NCBI GenBank assembly: GCA_026129905.1
Contig: JAHCHE010000035.1
Coordinates: 1-64,000, forward strand
From: Bryobacteraceae bacterium
GTDB lineage: Bacteria; Acidobacteriota; Terriglobia; Bryobacterales; Bryobacteraceae
Reading direction: 5' to 3'
Length of the DNA: 64,000 nucleotides
The position numbers were made by a program, and so were the translations under genes. The notes beneath the pieces were generated by a model. That model worked only from the letters and a program-made list of their open reading frames with translations. It searched no databases and was not told where the DNA came from. Shown piece after piece: positions 1 to 7,344 of this stretch (positions are counted from its first letter, which is position 1; each line of letters begins with the position of its first letter).

Positions 1-47
1 TTGGCGTCTACCTCAACGACCAGTTCGAGCTTGTTGTCGGCGGGCAT
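1..47 (-). CDS. Tail tape-measure protein, N-terminus only (partial)
   Basis: Only the first 15 codons lie in the window, reading MPADNKLELVVEVDA from an ATG at 47 and running off the left edge. Phage tape-measure proteins often open with a short hydrophilic stretch followed by a KLELVIEVD-like strand, and this fits. Position agrees: in lambda-like phages the tape measure follows the tail assembly chaperones gpG/gpGT, and here those end at 1025 on the same strand, with a plus-strand gene inserted between. The identification rests on 15 residues plus gene order, so it is tentative. Confidence 0.5.
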   Translation of the reverse strand, partial: MPADNKLELVVEVDA

Positions 48-253
48 TGTGAGCGGGGGCGGACGTCGTCAGCCTTGATGCGGCGTCAATCTGCCGGATG
101 CGGGTTTAACAGGGCACTAACTCGGCCCGCCCTGGGCCTTGGGCTCGCGGCCTGCGGTCAAATTCAACGCATCGCGCGTTCTCAAGGTCCGGATGGGGCG
201 TATTCCGACCACAATCGGCCTCCAGCAGGGTACAGATCCAAGAGTAAGAACGG

Positions 254-259
254 TATGAT
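254..259 (+). promoter_or_regulatory. Putative -10 hexamer TATGAT next to a start codon
   Basis: TATGAT ends 5 nt before the ATG at 265. No convincing -35 is visible. If used, the transcript would begin at or next to the ATG, so the message would be leaderless, as inferred for several other genes in this window. Confidence 0.3.
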
Positions 260-264
260 TGGGC

Positions 265-744
265 ATGGCCCAAAAAGGGAGCGTCAACGAAGATGGCAGA
301 GTGTTCGAAATTCGCGATGTAAAGCTTACGGAACACTACAGCAACCCTGATTACCCCTATGAATTCGAGCGTCTTGCGAAATTAAGCGACACCGCAGAGT
401 GGTTCCTGTTTCTGTTCATGCGCAGAGGAGGAGGTCCTTGGTTTCGCGGGCGGTGGGATGAAGATAAAGAAACTATCGATGTCGACATCTTTGACGTCGC
501 TGCGCCTGAAAAACTCACTTTCACGCGCGGTGACACCAAGTATGGGCATCACACAATTCAAGGCTCTGATGCGACACGCTACCGCTTTCATCTGAACATA
601 GCGATACCGCACGGAGAGCGAGTGTTCGAGGGCGACATCACTTTCACGGTTTTTCGAAAATTCGCGTCTAGCGATCAAGCTAGCATGTCCTCTGTGGAGA
701 AGTCCACGGTTGTGAAGATTGATGGCGACGTGCCGCGCGCCTGA
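265..744 (+). CDS. Unknown 159-aa protein, plus-strand moron in the tail operon
   Basis: I do not recognise this 159-residue protein. It is soluble-looking, without signal peptide or membrane segment, and rich in aromatic and acidic residues (for example PWFRGRWDEDKETIDVDIFD near the middle), suggesting a beta-rich fold. The gene points against the surrounding tail genes and sits between the gpGT frame and the tape-measure start. Its base composition is visibly less G+C-rich than the tail genes. These are the marks of a phage moron (an independently acquired, separately transcribed gene). The ATG at 265 was preferred over TTG at 259. No Shine-Dalgarno is evident, but a TATGAT hexamer lies just upstream. 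The stretch 745-1024 that follows holds no gene I can support. Confidence 0.55.
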   Translation: MAQKGSVNEDGRVFEIRDVKLTEHYSNPDYPYEFERLAKLSDTAEWFLFLFMRRGGGPWFRGRWDEDKETIDVDIFDVAAPEKLTFTRGDTKYGHHTIQGSDATRYRFHLNIAIPHGERVFEGDITFTVFRKFASSDQASMSSVEKSTVVKIDGDVPRA

Positions 745-1024
745 AAAGCGGGGTCCGAGTTGGACGTCAGCCTGCTCCGCTTACCAAGCGCGAGGGAAAG
801 GTTTTGAGCAGCGTACCTGGTTGCATTTCGGGTTATGGGAGTCTGCTGACATCTCCAGCCCACATGGACGAAGCGTCCTGTGGGAGTTGTGTCTCCGGCG
901 GTCCACAAAGGGTGCCGGGAACGATGTATTTGTCCTGGGTGGATTGTCGGCAACCCGGAAGTTGGCCAGCAACCGAGTAGAGAAGCTCCCTTTGACAGAA
1001 GTCATGGGACTTCGGCTTTGAGGT

Positions 1025-1366
1025 TCACCCGGTCTGGTGACTACCAAGTCCTGGCAATCGGTCGCGGTCCATCTGGTCCACCTCCTGTTCGAGAATCTGC
1101 ATCGCGAAGAACTCCCCGGCCCGGATTTCGTTGAGCGGGATGTAGATGCCAAGCTTCAATGCCGTTCGCAAATCGACAGCGCGGCCGATGAGCATGCCTG
1201 CGGGACTGTGCTGCGCACTGTCGAGCTTGTCCAACGGGCAGTTGTCACAGCGGCCACCGTCAGGCGCATCCGGGCAGAGCTTCGGATCGCAGAGCTCCTC
1301 TCGCCGCAGCGCCCAATGCACCAGGAAACGCAGCGACGGCCGTTCCGGCCACTCGCCGCTCAGAAG
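1025..1366 (-). CDS. Tail assembly chaperone gpT domain, expressed as gpG-T by -1 frameshift
   Basis: This 113-codon frame is open from the slippery site at the end of gpG to a TGA at 1025. In siphophages the gpT part is made only as a gpG-T fusion, which chaperones tail-tube polymerisation around the tape measure. The frame has no ATG and no Shine-Dalgarno near its beginning (the first candidate is GTG at 1321), which fits frameshift expression. It carries four clustered cysteines (LCDPKLCPDAPDGGRCDNC), possibly a metal knuckle. Joined to gpG it would make a protein of about 319 residues. The family assignment comes from position and the frameshift arrangement, not from strong sequence recognition. 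Confidence 0.65.
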   Translation of the reverse strand, partial: LLSGEWPERPSLRFLVHWALRREELCDPKLCPDAPDGGRCDNCPLDKLDSAQHSPAGMLIGRAVDLRTALKLGIYIPLNEIRAGEFFAMQILEQEVDQMDRDRLPGLGSHQTG

Positions 1367-1983
1367 TTTGGGTCCCGGTCCTCCTGGAACAAGGCTTCTA
1401 AGGCGTCAATGGCGGCCTTCACCGCAACGGCCTGATGGATGATAGGAATGTCGCCAGCGTAGCCTTCCTTCTCTTCCGCCAGCTTCTTGTATAGTTCCCC
1501 CGCCGCCCGCAGATTGATGGTCAACTCCTGCTTGTTATACGGCAGGTCCAGCACCCGCGCGAAGCTCCGTCGGTAGTCGAAGACGTCCTTCGCCGAAGGC
1601 ATCCGGAGTTCGTGGACGACGGTGCCGCCCAGGACGCGCAGGGTGACGCGATACCCATCGCCGTTGGATAACACGTCATCCACCTCAGCTTGGCCCAACT
1701 GCTCGATGACCTTGGCCGCCTCGAACGGGTCAACTTCCGCCGGCGTCTCCTCCTCCAGGCGGATCTTGGCCAGGAGCGCGGCGTCCACTTCCTCGGCGTT
1801 CGGAATCGTGGTTTCGGAGACCCCGCGCCCCAGGTGCTTGATGATGACCTTGCGCCGGCGCTGGCGTTCCACCCATTCGTCGTCGGACGGAAAGCGGACG
1901 CGGACGGTCTTCGCGCCGGTTGGCGTCCGGAGTTGGATCGCGATTGGGCGCGTCGTGTCGAACACTGCCGTACTGGTCTGCAT
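1360..1983 (-). CDS. Tail assembly chaperone gpG-like protein (207 aa)
   Basis: A 207-residue protein encoded directly after the tail tube gene and before the tape measure, the place of lambda gpG. The N-terminal part (about residues 1-45) looks like a beta-sandwich start with RPIAIQLRTPTG, followed by a charged alpha-helical body and an alpha-helical C-terminus ending LFQEDRDPNF. Its last codons contain the heptamer CCCAAAC in the phase needed for -1 slippage into the gpT frame, six bases before the TGA stop. ATG 1983 lies 8 bp after the tail-tube stop. Gene order and the recoding signal support the role; the sequence itself is divergent. Confidence 0.65.
   Translation of the reverse strand: MQTSTAVFDTTRPIAIQLRTPTGAKTVRVRFPSDDEWVERQRRRKVIIKHLGRGVSETTIPNAEEVDAALLAKIRLEEETPAEVDPFEAAKVIEQLGQAEVDDVLSNGDGYRVTLRVLGGTVVHELRMPSAKDVFDYRRSFARVLDLPYNKQELTINLRAAGELYKKLAEEKEGYAGDIPIIHQAVAVKAAIDALEALFQEDRDPNF
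1366..1372 (-). other. Programmed -1 frameshift slippery site CCCAAAC
   Basis: On the minus strand the gpG codons ...GAC CCA AAC TTC TGA contain C CCA AAC, the X XXY YYZ pattern for tandem -1 slippage. After slippage ribosomes read CTT CTG AGC GGC and continue in the gpT frame with no stop until 1025. Location just before the gpG stop is as in the conserved gpG/gpGT recoding of long-tailed phages. Use in vivo is inferred. Confidence 0.65.
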
Positions 1984-1991
1984 GGTGCCTC

Positions 1992-3035
1992 CTACTGACA
2001 AATCCCATCCACCCCGCACACCGCCACCGCCGAGACGATCCCGTTGGTCGAGTCGTACAGCGGCAGGCAATCCACCGCGACCGTCAGGATGCCGTCCGTC
2101 TCGCCCAGTTCCACCGCCGAGTAGGAGATCTTCTGCCAGGTAAGCTGGAGCGAGTTGTTGGCGTCGTACTGAAGGTTGATGACCGTCGTGCCGGTGGTCT
2201 GGGCCTTGAGCTTGGTGTACTCGGTCGAGCCGTTCTCGAAGCGGGCGACGAACTTCAGGTTGCCCTGCCGGTTGCCGAACTCCAGGCGACCGCGGATGGC
2301 GCCCGAGGAGCCATCGCCGGCGGTCTGAAAGCCGGAGCCGGGGAAGAAGCCGGCGTCGGTCCTCAGGTTGTTCTTCCAGCCGGTTTCGAGCGAGACGATG
2401 TTCTTGTTGGTGACGTAGTCGACGCCGTTGATGGACAGCGTGAGGGAGGCCGAGGGCAGGAGCTTCTCCGTCTGTGCCGCTGGCATGGTGAGGCCGGTGG
2501 CCGAGTCGATCACCTTGCCGGAGCCGACGAACTCAATGCTGATCTTGGAATTCGCCCGGCCAGGACCGGAGCCGATCGAGATCTGCCAGGACTCGATCGC
2601 GCAACCGACAGCCAACCGGTCGAGCACCACGCCGGCGCCAGGCCGGATCTGCTCGCAGAAGGAGAAGTAGGGCAGTTCCGCGGCGTCGCCGTTCGACGGG
2701 ATTAGGGGCGTGCAGGTGTAGGTAAGGTTTGGAGCGCTGCCGGACTTGACGACCTTGCCTAGGCTGAAGGCCATGGCCCACGCGGCGATCTCCGCTCCGA
2801 GGTACTTCTCCAACGTCCCGGTGACGTCCCAGGAGGTCTTGAACGTCTGAGTAGGAAACTCGTGCCCCTTGCCGTACTCGTCGGCGTCGCTCTCGGTGGC
2901 GAGCTTCGGGTTGGCGAGCGCGGCGTTGAGCTTGCTGAAGCGCCACAGCGCGGCCGAGACCTGCGCCGTGGCGATATCGGCCTGCTTGCCCTTGCCAAAG
3001 GCGATCAGGACTTCCTGGAGTCTAGTCGTGGACAT
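1992..3035 (-). CDS. Phage tail tube protein (347 aa)
   Basis: A 347-residue protein placed between the connector/tail-completion genes and the gpG/gpGT chaperones, the usual site of the major tail tube protein. The N-terminus (residues 1-60) is helical and conserved-looking (LQEVLIAFGKGKQADIATA), with a motif around GHEFPTQTFKTSWDV, followed by long beta-rich repeats typical of siphovirus tube subunits. It ends in a short beta segment with two cysteines (VAVCGVDGIC). Tail tube subunits polymerise as hexameric rings to form the DNA conduit. At about 350 residues it is longer than lambda gpV (246 residues) but within the range of tail tube families that carry extra beta domains. Confidence 0.75.
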   Translation of the reverse strand: MSTTRLQEVLIAFGKGKQADIATAQVSAALWRFSKLNAALANPKLATESDADEYGKGHEFPTQTFKTSWDVTGTLEKYLGAEIAAWAMAFSLGKVVKSGSAPNLTYTCTPLIPSNGDAAELPYFSFCEQIRPGAGVVLDRLAVGCAIESWQISIGSGPGRANSKISIEFVGSGKVIDSATGLTMPAAQTEKLLPSASLTLSINGVDYVTNKNIVSLETGWKNNLRTDAGFFPGSGFQTAGDGSSGAIRGRLEFGNRQGNLKFVARFENGSTEYTKLKAQTTGTTVINLQYDANNSLQLTWQKISYSAVELGETDGILTVAVDCLPLYDSTNGIVSAVAVCGVDGICQ

Positions 3036-3180
3036 CTTCGGTTATCTCCTCGTGCATTGCGGGTGGTTCGCACTGGGCCCAGCCGGCGACCATCCTGGGA
3101 ATGAGGTTCTCTGGGTTCGCTTCGACCTGCTGCGGCTCTCCCTGCCCGAACGGGGGAGCAAGCCAGACGTACTCACTCAT
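3022..3180 (-). CDS. Small phage protein (52 aa) packed between tail genes
   Basis: A 52-codon gene that is easy to miss. ATG at 3180 overlaps the stop of the preceding gene (3173-3175), and its TAG at 3022 overlaps the start of the tail tube gene (3035) by 14 bp. The product begins MSEYVWLAPPFGQGEPQQVE and ends in an acidic tail; no domain is recognised. Overlaps at both ends are strong circumstantial support, because phage late genes are packed this way and translation would be coupled. Short proteins at this place just upstream of tube genes occur in other phages, with no assigned function that I know of. Confidence 0.6.
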   Translation of the reverse strand: MSEYVWLAPPFGQGEPQQVEANPENLIPRMVAGWAQCEPPAMHEEITEDVHD

Positions 3181-3646
3181 CGCCAATCTCCGTGAAAGAT
3201 ATGTTCACTTCGAAATAATCCAGCCCCTCCGCGTCCGTCTGCCGCTGAATCGACGGCAGGTCCATCGGGTAGCAGGAAGGGTGGATGGTTGCGTTGATCA
3301 TCGGCACGCCAGCCGAGGACGGCACGCCTTTCGTGATCAGCCGGAACAGGCGGTAATAAGAGGTGGGCGGTTCAGAATCCGACGTCTCACGCGCGCGCAG
3401 GTATAGCGTCACCTGGTGCTTCCAGACGTCGTGGCCGCCGAAGCTGCCTGGCGCAGTTCCCTGCCAGGCGACCATGATTCCCGGCGCCGGCATCTGGTGG
3501 ATGGCCAGCGGCAGGCTGGAGCGCTTCGGGTAGTGGTCGTGGTAGGCGTAGACGCGCTCCGGGTCGCCGTTCATCTCCGCGACCAGGTCAGGGATGTCGC
3601 GCAAGGCGGAGGCGAAGTTGTCCACGAGTGTGGAGGAGTCGATCAT
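3173..3646 (-). CDS. Phage tail-terminator-like protein (157 aa)
   Basis: 157 residues, ATG at 3646. It begins with a helix (STLVDNFASALRDIPDLVAEM) followed by a beta-rich body with WKHQVTLYLRAR and ends in acidic FTEIGDE. The size, a helical start and this position immediately before the tube gene resemble tail terminator/completion proteins (lambda gpU-like), which cap the tail tube and join it to the head. I cannot prove that from sequence. Upstream in the operon, a plus-strand gene (3734-4087) has been inserted between this gene and the 151-residue morphogenesis gene, so the start must lie at or close to 3646. Confidence 0.5.
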   Translation of the reverse strand: MIDSSTLVDNFASALRDIPDLVAEMNGDPERVYAYHDHYPKRSSLPLAIHQMPAPGIMVAWQGTAPGSFGGHDVWKHQVTLYLRARETSDSEPPTSYYRLFRLITKGVPSSAGVPMINATIHPSCYPMDLPSIQRQTDAEGLDYFEVNISFTEIGDE

Positions 3647-3694
3647 CGGCGTTTGCCACTGAAGATTGACGGCAAGCAAACACTCCCGCGAGGA

Positions 3695-3703
3695 TGTTAT
3701 GCT
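3695..3703 (+). promoter_or_regulatory. Putative extended -10 promoter TGTTATGCT
   Basis: TGTTATGCT contains TGn followed by TATGCT, an extended -10 box, in a locally A+T-richer stretch about 30 nt before the ATG at 3734. No good -35 is present. It would drive the inserted plus-strand gene independently of the late operon. Confidence 0.4.
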
Positions 3704-3733
3704 AACCAGAACGTTGCCGCACTGTTCGAAGAC

Positions 3734-4087
3734 ATGAGCATGAAATTTACATCCTTCAGATCGCTGGGAACGATCGCAGTACTCTGGGGCTTTCTCCTGG
3801 TTCCTGCTTTCGCCCAACCTCCGAGCGGAACCGTGTCTGCGCAATCGCAAGCAGTAGACGTACCGCTCTTCTCGGTGATCGAGTCGATCGAGTTCAATGA
3901 TGTTCGACCCGGATTGCAGAAAGTTGCGCTTGAGCGCCTGGGCGTACGAGTCGGCGATATTCTGACTGGCGAGGCCCGTCAACGGATCGGCCGAGAGCTC
4001 GGCCACGTCCAGAAGGGGATGACGTTCACGTACAAGCCTGGCTCAAAGTTCGGAACAGCAAAACTGATTATCAGCGGAGATTGCTGA
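3734..4087 (+). CDS. Secreted POTRA-like protein, plus-strand moron
   Basis: 117 residues starting MSMKFTSFRSLGTIAVLWG, a clear signal peptide (basic start, hydrophobic core, PAFAQ cleavage region around residue 28). The mature part, about 85 residues, reads as a single POTRA-like module: SVIESIEFNDVRP, then LERLGVRVGDILT, then TFTYKPGSKFGTAKLIIS, the alternating strand-helix-helix-strand-strand pattern seen in BamA/FtsQ-type POTRA domains and in many acidobacterial secreted proteins. It is encoded opposite to the tail genes and is less G+C-rich than they are. The product is probably periplasmic and made by the lysogen, a candidate for lysogenic conversion such as altering the envelope. ATG 3740 is an alternative start. 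No terminator is obvious. Confidence 0.65.
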   Translation: MSMKFTSFRSLGTIAVLWGFLLVPAFAQPPSGTVSAQSQAVDVPLFSVIESIEFNDVRPGLQKVALERLGVRVGDILTGEARQRIGRELGHVQKGMTFTYKPGSKFGTAKLIISGDC

Positions 4088-4166
4088 GGCTCGGCTCGCT
4101 TCAGCGCCGGCTCGACTTTCTGCGCTGCAGAATGTCAGAATCTCAACCGCGACCGTCGGCGGATTC

Positions 4167-4622
4167 TCACCACTGTCTGCCCCCGAAAAGCCTCTCCACC
4201 ACCAGCCGCGGTTTCATCTCCGCGAGCACCCGCCGCGTGGCCTCGAGCACCGCCGCCCGGGTCTTCGGCGAGAACACGAGCCACGGCTCGATCTTCTGGT
4301 TCGCCCATGCCTTAATGCGGTCCTTGCGCGTGGACAGCCCTGCTCGGGACTTGTTCTCGCTCACCGTCCGGACCTGGAGGTTCCTCAGCATGCCGCCGCT
4401 GAAGGAAAGATTCCTCCGGTTCCCCAGCCCGAGCTTGGTCTTCTGAATCGCGTACCTTTTGGTGAGCGGCTTCGCGGGAGCGTCGCTCGGACCCTGCGAA
4501 GCGGCAAGCCGATTCTTCACGGCCGCGACGCCGACCGTGCCGACCTTGAGCATCTGCTGCTGACGGAAGGACAGATGATCAATGCGCAGCTGCCGTTTGA
4601 ACCATACGCGAACGCTGGGCAT
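4167..4622 (-). CDS. Phage tail-completion / HK97 gp10-like morphogenesis protein
   Basis: 151 residues, very basic, lying between the head-tail connectors and the tail terminator candidate. It has a helical N-terminus, a central KTKLGLGNRRNLSFSGGMLRNLQVR segment (part quoted only) and a helical C-terminus. Basic proteins of about 150 residues at this position belong mostly to the HK97 gp10-like / minor tail Z-like group that completes the head-proximal end of the tail. Assignment is by size, charge and gene order; sequence recognition is weak. Confidence 0.45.
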   Translation of the reverse strand: MPSVRVWFKRQLRIDHLSFRQQQMLKVGTVGVAAVKNRLAASQGPSDAPAKPLTKRYAIQKTKLGLGNRRNLSFSGGMLRNLQVRTVSENKSRAGLSTRKDRIKAWANQKIEPWLVFSPKTRAAVLEATRRVLAEMKPRLVVERLFGGRQW

Positions 4623-4678
4623 CGCTCAGTTCAGGCGCGAGTCTGCAACCGAAAAGTCGAACGGTTCTGGTCTTCTCG

Positions 4679-4927
4679 TCAGTACTTCGCAAGCTTCCCG
4701 CGTTGAGGCGACGTTGTGTCAATCCGGTGCTTGCTGGCGAACTCACGTACCTTCTCGAAGTTGTCACCGGCAGATCCTACACCGGCAGAGGCGAGTTCCG
4801 GAGCGTCGATCTCAGCCACCGATCGGCCCGGTTCCGGTTCCATCATCACGGTTACTCCTTCCGGTGCGTCAAGGTTCACGATTCCGTGAATAAACCCGCC
4901 GGCATCAAAATGAACATAGGTCTTCAT
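4679..4927 (-). CDS. Hypothetical phage protein (82 aa)
   Basis: 82 residues beginning MKTYVHFDAGGFIHGIVNLD. The first 40 residues look like a small beta domain (VNLDAPEGVTVMMEPEPG), and the C-terminus is helical and basic. It lies in the connector region of the late operon, with 13 bp to the upstream gene and 56 bp to the downstream gene. No family is recognised. Short beta proteins of this kind sometimes decorate or assist virions, but nothing here shows that. Confidence 0.5.
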   Translation of the reverse strand: MKTYVHFDAGGFIHGIVNLDAPEGVTVMMEPEPGRSVAEIDAPELASAGVGSAGDNFEKVREFASKHRIDTTSPQRGKLAKY

Positions 4928-4940
4928 CGCTTACCCTCCT

Positions 4941-5234
4941 TTAAGCGGATATCCAGCTGATCCCAACGCCGTAGCCCGGCGTAGGGAAGCTTCCCACATT
5001 TCGCACCGTGAAAAGGAGCGTGTGGCCGCCCGGACTGCCATCGACACGAACGTTTTCCACAGCAAGCACCCGGTGGGGATGAAAAGGGTTCCCGACGACT
5101 GAATGGGCTGTTACCGCCAGTGCATCACCGTATTTGAAGCCCGTCATCCACCAGCCATGTGCCGCTCCGGGCGCAAGATCGCTGCCATGCCCAGGGGACG
5201 TCCAACTGAAAAACGCGCGATTTACAGTGGCCAT
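4941..5234 (-). CDS. Hypothetical phage protein (97 aa), possible virion-associated
   Basis: 97 residues, beta-rich, rich in Gly, Pro, aromatic residues and His (TSPGHGSDLAPGAAHGWWMTG near the start, quoted in part; FTVRNVGSFPTPGYGVGISW at the end). The last half looks like an immunoglobulin-like strand pattern with a NVRV...LLFTVRNVG core. It is cotranscribed with head-tail connector genes. A small Ig-like or carbohydrate-binding decoration protein is possible. No family is named with confidence. Confidence 0.5.
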   Translation of the reverse strand: MATVNRAFFSWTSPGHGSDLAPGAAHGWWMTGFKYGDALAVTAHSVVGNPFHPHRVLAVENVRVDGSPGGHTLLFTVRNVGSFPTPGYGVGISWISA

Positions 5235-5356
5235 AGCCTACCTCCTGTGATTCAGACAGTATACGTCGCCGGGCCCGTTGATGGAGTTGCTTGCGTTCCG
5301 GTCAGATCAGGGTGCCGCGAACCAACTTCTTGGCGATGCGGCCTGCTATTCGGGAT

Positions 5357-5659
5357 TCACTGCCACCGCACGGCCAGCGTGACGCCGCCCTGCCCGTCCG
5401 CCTCGATCTCGAACACCTTGTACGTCGAGCCGTCGATGATCACCGCATCTCCGCGCTTAGGAGCCTGCGGCAGATCCGCCAATCTCACGAACAACAGCGC
5501 GTACGTCCCCGGCGAGTTGTCCTCAGGCTCCCGCCCTTCCCGGAGGACCGCCCTTACAGGAAACGAACCGCCCGACTCCGGCTGGTACGTCACCTCGCGT
5601 CCGAACGCGCCCAGCACGCCGGTGTTGAGCGCGTCGACGAGCGAGTCCCAGGCAGCCAT
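5357..5659 (-). CDS. Head-tail joining protein, lambda gpFII-like
   Basis: 100 residues encoded 4 bp after the capsid gene. It starts with an amphipathic helix (WDSLVDALNTGVLGAFG), followed by beta strands (REVTYQP, FPVRAVLRE) and a GDAVIIDGSTYKVFEIEAD segment. This helix-plus-beta-barrel pattern and position immediately after the major capsid are those of lambda gpFII-type neck proteins, which bind the gpW/portal vertex and form the docking surface for the tail. Length (lambda FII 117 residues) is compatible. Confidence 0.6.
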   Translation of the reverse strand: MAAWDSLVDALNTGVLGAFGREVTYQPESGGSFPVRAVLREGREPEDNSPGTYALLFVRLADLPQAPKRGDAVIIDGSTYKVFEIEADGQGGVTLAVRWQ

Positions 5660-5663
5660 CGCG

Positions 5664-6671
5664 TCACGCCTTCGTGCCGCGGATCAAAACTTCGGGTCGC
5701 AAGCAGAGCGGCAAGCTATTTTGTTGCGTGTGCAAATCGGTCCCGCGCCCGAACTTCCGCGGCTCCTGCTTCGCGTACAGCGGCAGCCCCAGCGTGTTCG
5801 CCGTCTCGTTGAAGTCCGCCGGCGCGAAGTACGTCCGGAACGTGCTCGCCGTGCCGAGCGGAAAGAAGTGCGCCTCATCGTCGGCGATGAACTTGCGCAC
5901 GTTGCCGGCGGCGTCGGTCGCCTGGCCCCGGTATTCCTCGAACGTGATGCCGCCGAACGTGAAGCCCGTCCGGTTGTCCGACAGCAGCGCCAGGCCGTTC
6001 TGCCAGCGCGAGTAGGCTTCCTTCACCTTGGCGTGCGTCGTCAGCGCGTCGAAGAAGCCCGCCGAGCACAGGCACATCACGCCGGTCATGAACTCGCCCT
6101 TCAGGTTGTCCTCGATGTGGCGCTTCACCTCCAGCACCTTCGTCAGCACTTCGGTCTGCGCGTTCGCCAAGGCGAAGCTCACCGTCTTGGCCACGATGTT
6201 GAACTCGGTGTAGAGGTCGTACAGCGTCGAGCCGTCGGCGTCAAGGATCACGCCTTTCAAGGCGCCCATGCGCAAGTGCTCAAGCGTGATCGCGTGCTTG
6301 TTGCGCATCGTGGCCAGCTTCTGCGCGAGCAGGTTCGCCAGCGCGTCGGTCTCGGTTTCCGCGCCGAACGCCCGGATGCCCTGGACTTCTTCGGGCAGCA
6401 CGGTATCGTCATGCGGGATGTGCGGGATCACGAACGAGCGCACCTTGCGCTTGCCGACCGTGCCAAGCGTGCCGGGCGCTCCCACCGGCTGCGTCGGCAG
6501 CAGGTTCAGCACGCCGCTCATCTCCTCGATGATGATGGTGCGGGTGCGGACGCCGGCGCCGGGCATCAGGTTCAACTGTTCCAGGCGGCCGTAGTTGTTC
6601 GGGATCTTGTTGATCGCGGCCGTGAGCGCCGCCATCTCAAAAGCATCGGAAGCAAAGGGATTGAGGATCAT
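5664..6671 (-). CDS. Major capsid protein, lambda gpE family
   Basis: 335 residues, close to lambda gpE (341). Typical family features are visible: an N-terminal MILNPF...FEMAALTAAINKIPN, the segment GVRTRTIIIEEMSGVLNLLPT, then RSFVIPHIPHDDTVLPEEVQGIRAFG, and an internal GALKGVILDADGSTLYDLY. These match the HK97-fold capsid family that includes gpE. It forms the icosahedral shell, assembled on the scaffold and stabilised by the gpD-like protein encoded just upstream (4-bp gap). Start ATG 6671. Confidence 0.92.
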   Translation of the reverse strand: MILNPFASDAFEMAALTAAINKIPNNYGRLEQLNLMPGAGVRTRTIIIEEMSGVLNLLPTQPVGAPGTLGTVGKRKVRSFVIPHIPHDDTVLPEEVQGIRAFGAETETDALANLLAQKLATMRNKHAITLEHLRMGALKGVILDADGSTLYDLYTEFNIVAKTVSFALANAQTEVLTKVLEVKRHIEDNLKGEFMTGVMCLCSAGFFDALTTHAKVKEAYSRWQNGLALLSDNRTGFTFGGITFEEYRGQATDAAGNVRKFIADDEAHFFPLGTASTFRTYFAPADFNETANTLGLPLYAKQEPRKFGRGTDLHTQQNSLPLCLRPEVLIRGTKA

Positions 6672-6674
6672 CGG

Positions 6675-7343
6675 TTACGCTCCTTGGCGGACCAGGATGC
6701 CCGCGCTCGTGAGCTGCGCGATCGCAGCGTTCTTCTGATTCGTGGTGGCGCCGGCGGGCCAGGTGATGCCGTTGTCGGAAACGATGGCGTTGCGCACGAT
6801 GGCGACGGCGGAGCGGTCCGCTCCGTTGGGAGCGGTTGTATCGAGCAGCAGGATGCCGCAGGCAACGTCGCTGCCGTCGGTGGCGGCGAAATCGATCTGC
6901 TTCACCTTGCCGGAACCGGCCGCGACCGTGATGGTGAACGCGTCGCCGGCCGCGAAGTCGGGGTCTCCGTCGGCGATGGTGAACGTCAGGTGGGTGGTGA
7001 ACTCGACGCCCACGGTGGCCACGCCGATCAGCACGCCATCGGGGTCCTCGACGCTGAACTTGCCGGCGTTCCCGGCAGGCTCAATGCAGACGATGCGGTA
7101 GACGCCCGGCTTGGCCGCCGCTCCCACCGCAGGGGCCGCGGTAATCGTTCCATTGCCGGCGTTGCCGGCTACGGCTGCTCCTGTGGCCGCGCCTTTCGTC
7201 ACGCGGCCCAGCACCATGCCGGTGGTCAACGCGCGATCGGCGCCGCTGCCGGCGAGCACCGTCACCACGTCCCGGCTGTAGTGGTTGTCCGGCTCCCACT
7301 TGAGCCAGTCGCCCAGATACTTGCCTTCGGTTTGTACAGGCAT
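6675..7343 (-). CDS. Head decoration protein, lambda gpD-like, enlarged (222 aa)
   Basis: 222 residues, twice the size of lambda gpD (110). The N-terminus has the family signature: GKYLGDWLKWEPDNHYSRDV, then VTVLAGSGADRALTTGMVLG. The C-terminal part (about residues 150-222) shows the remaining gpD elements (DVACGILLLDTTAPNG...AVAIVRNAIVSDNGI...AIAQLTSAGILVRQ). Between them, about residues 50-145, is an extra Ala/Gly/Thr-rich beta segment. gpD trimers clamp the expanded capsid. The insertion probably forms a surface-exposed domain on the head. It is encoded 1 bp from the protease/scaffold gene. Confidence 0.85.
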   Translation of the reverse strand: MPVQTEGKYLGDWLKWEPDNHYSRDVVTVLAGSGADRALTTGMVLGRVTKGAATGAAVAGNAGNGTITAAPAVGAAAKPGVYRIVCIEPAGNAGKFSVEDPDGVLIGVATVGVEFTTHLTFTIADGDPDFAAGDAFTITVAAGSGKVKQIDFAATDGSDVACGILLLDTTAPNGADRSAVAIVRNAIVSDNGITWPAGATTNQKNAAIAQLTSAGILVRQGA

Positions 7344-7344
7344 C

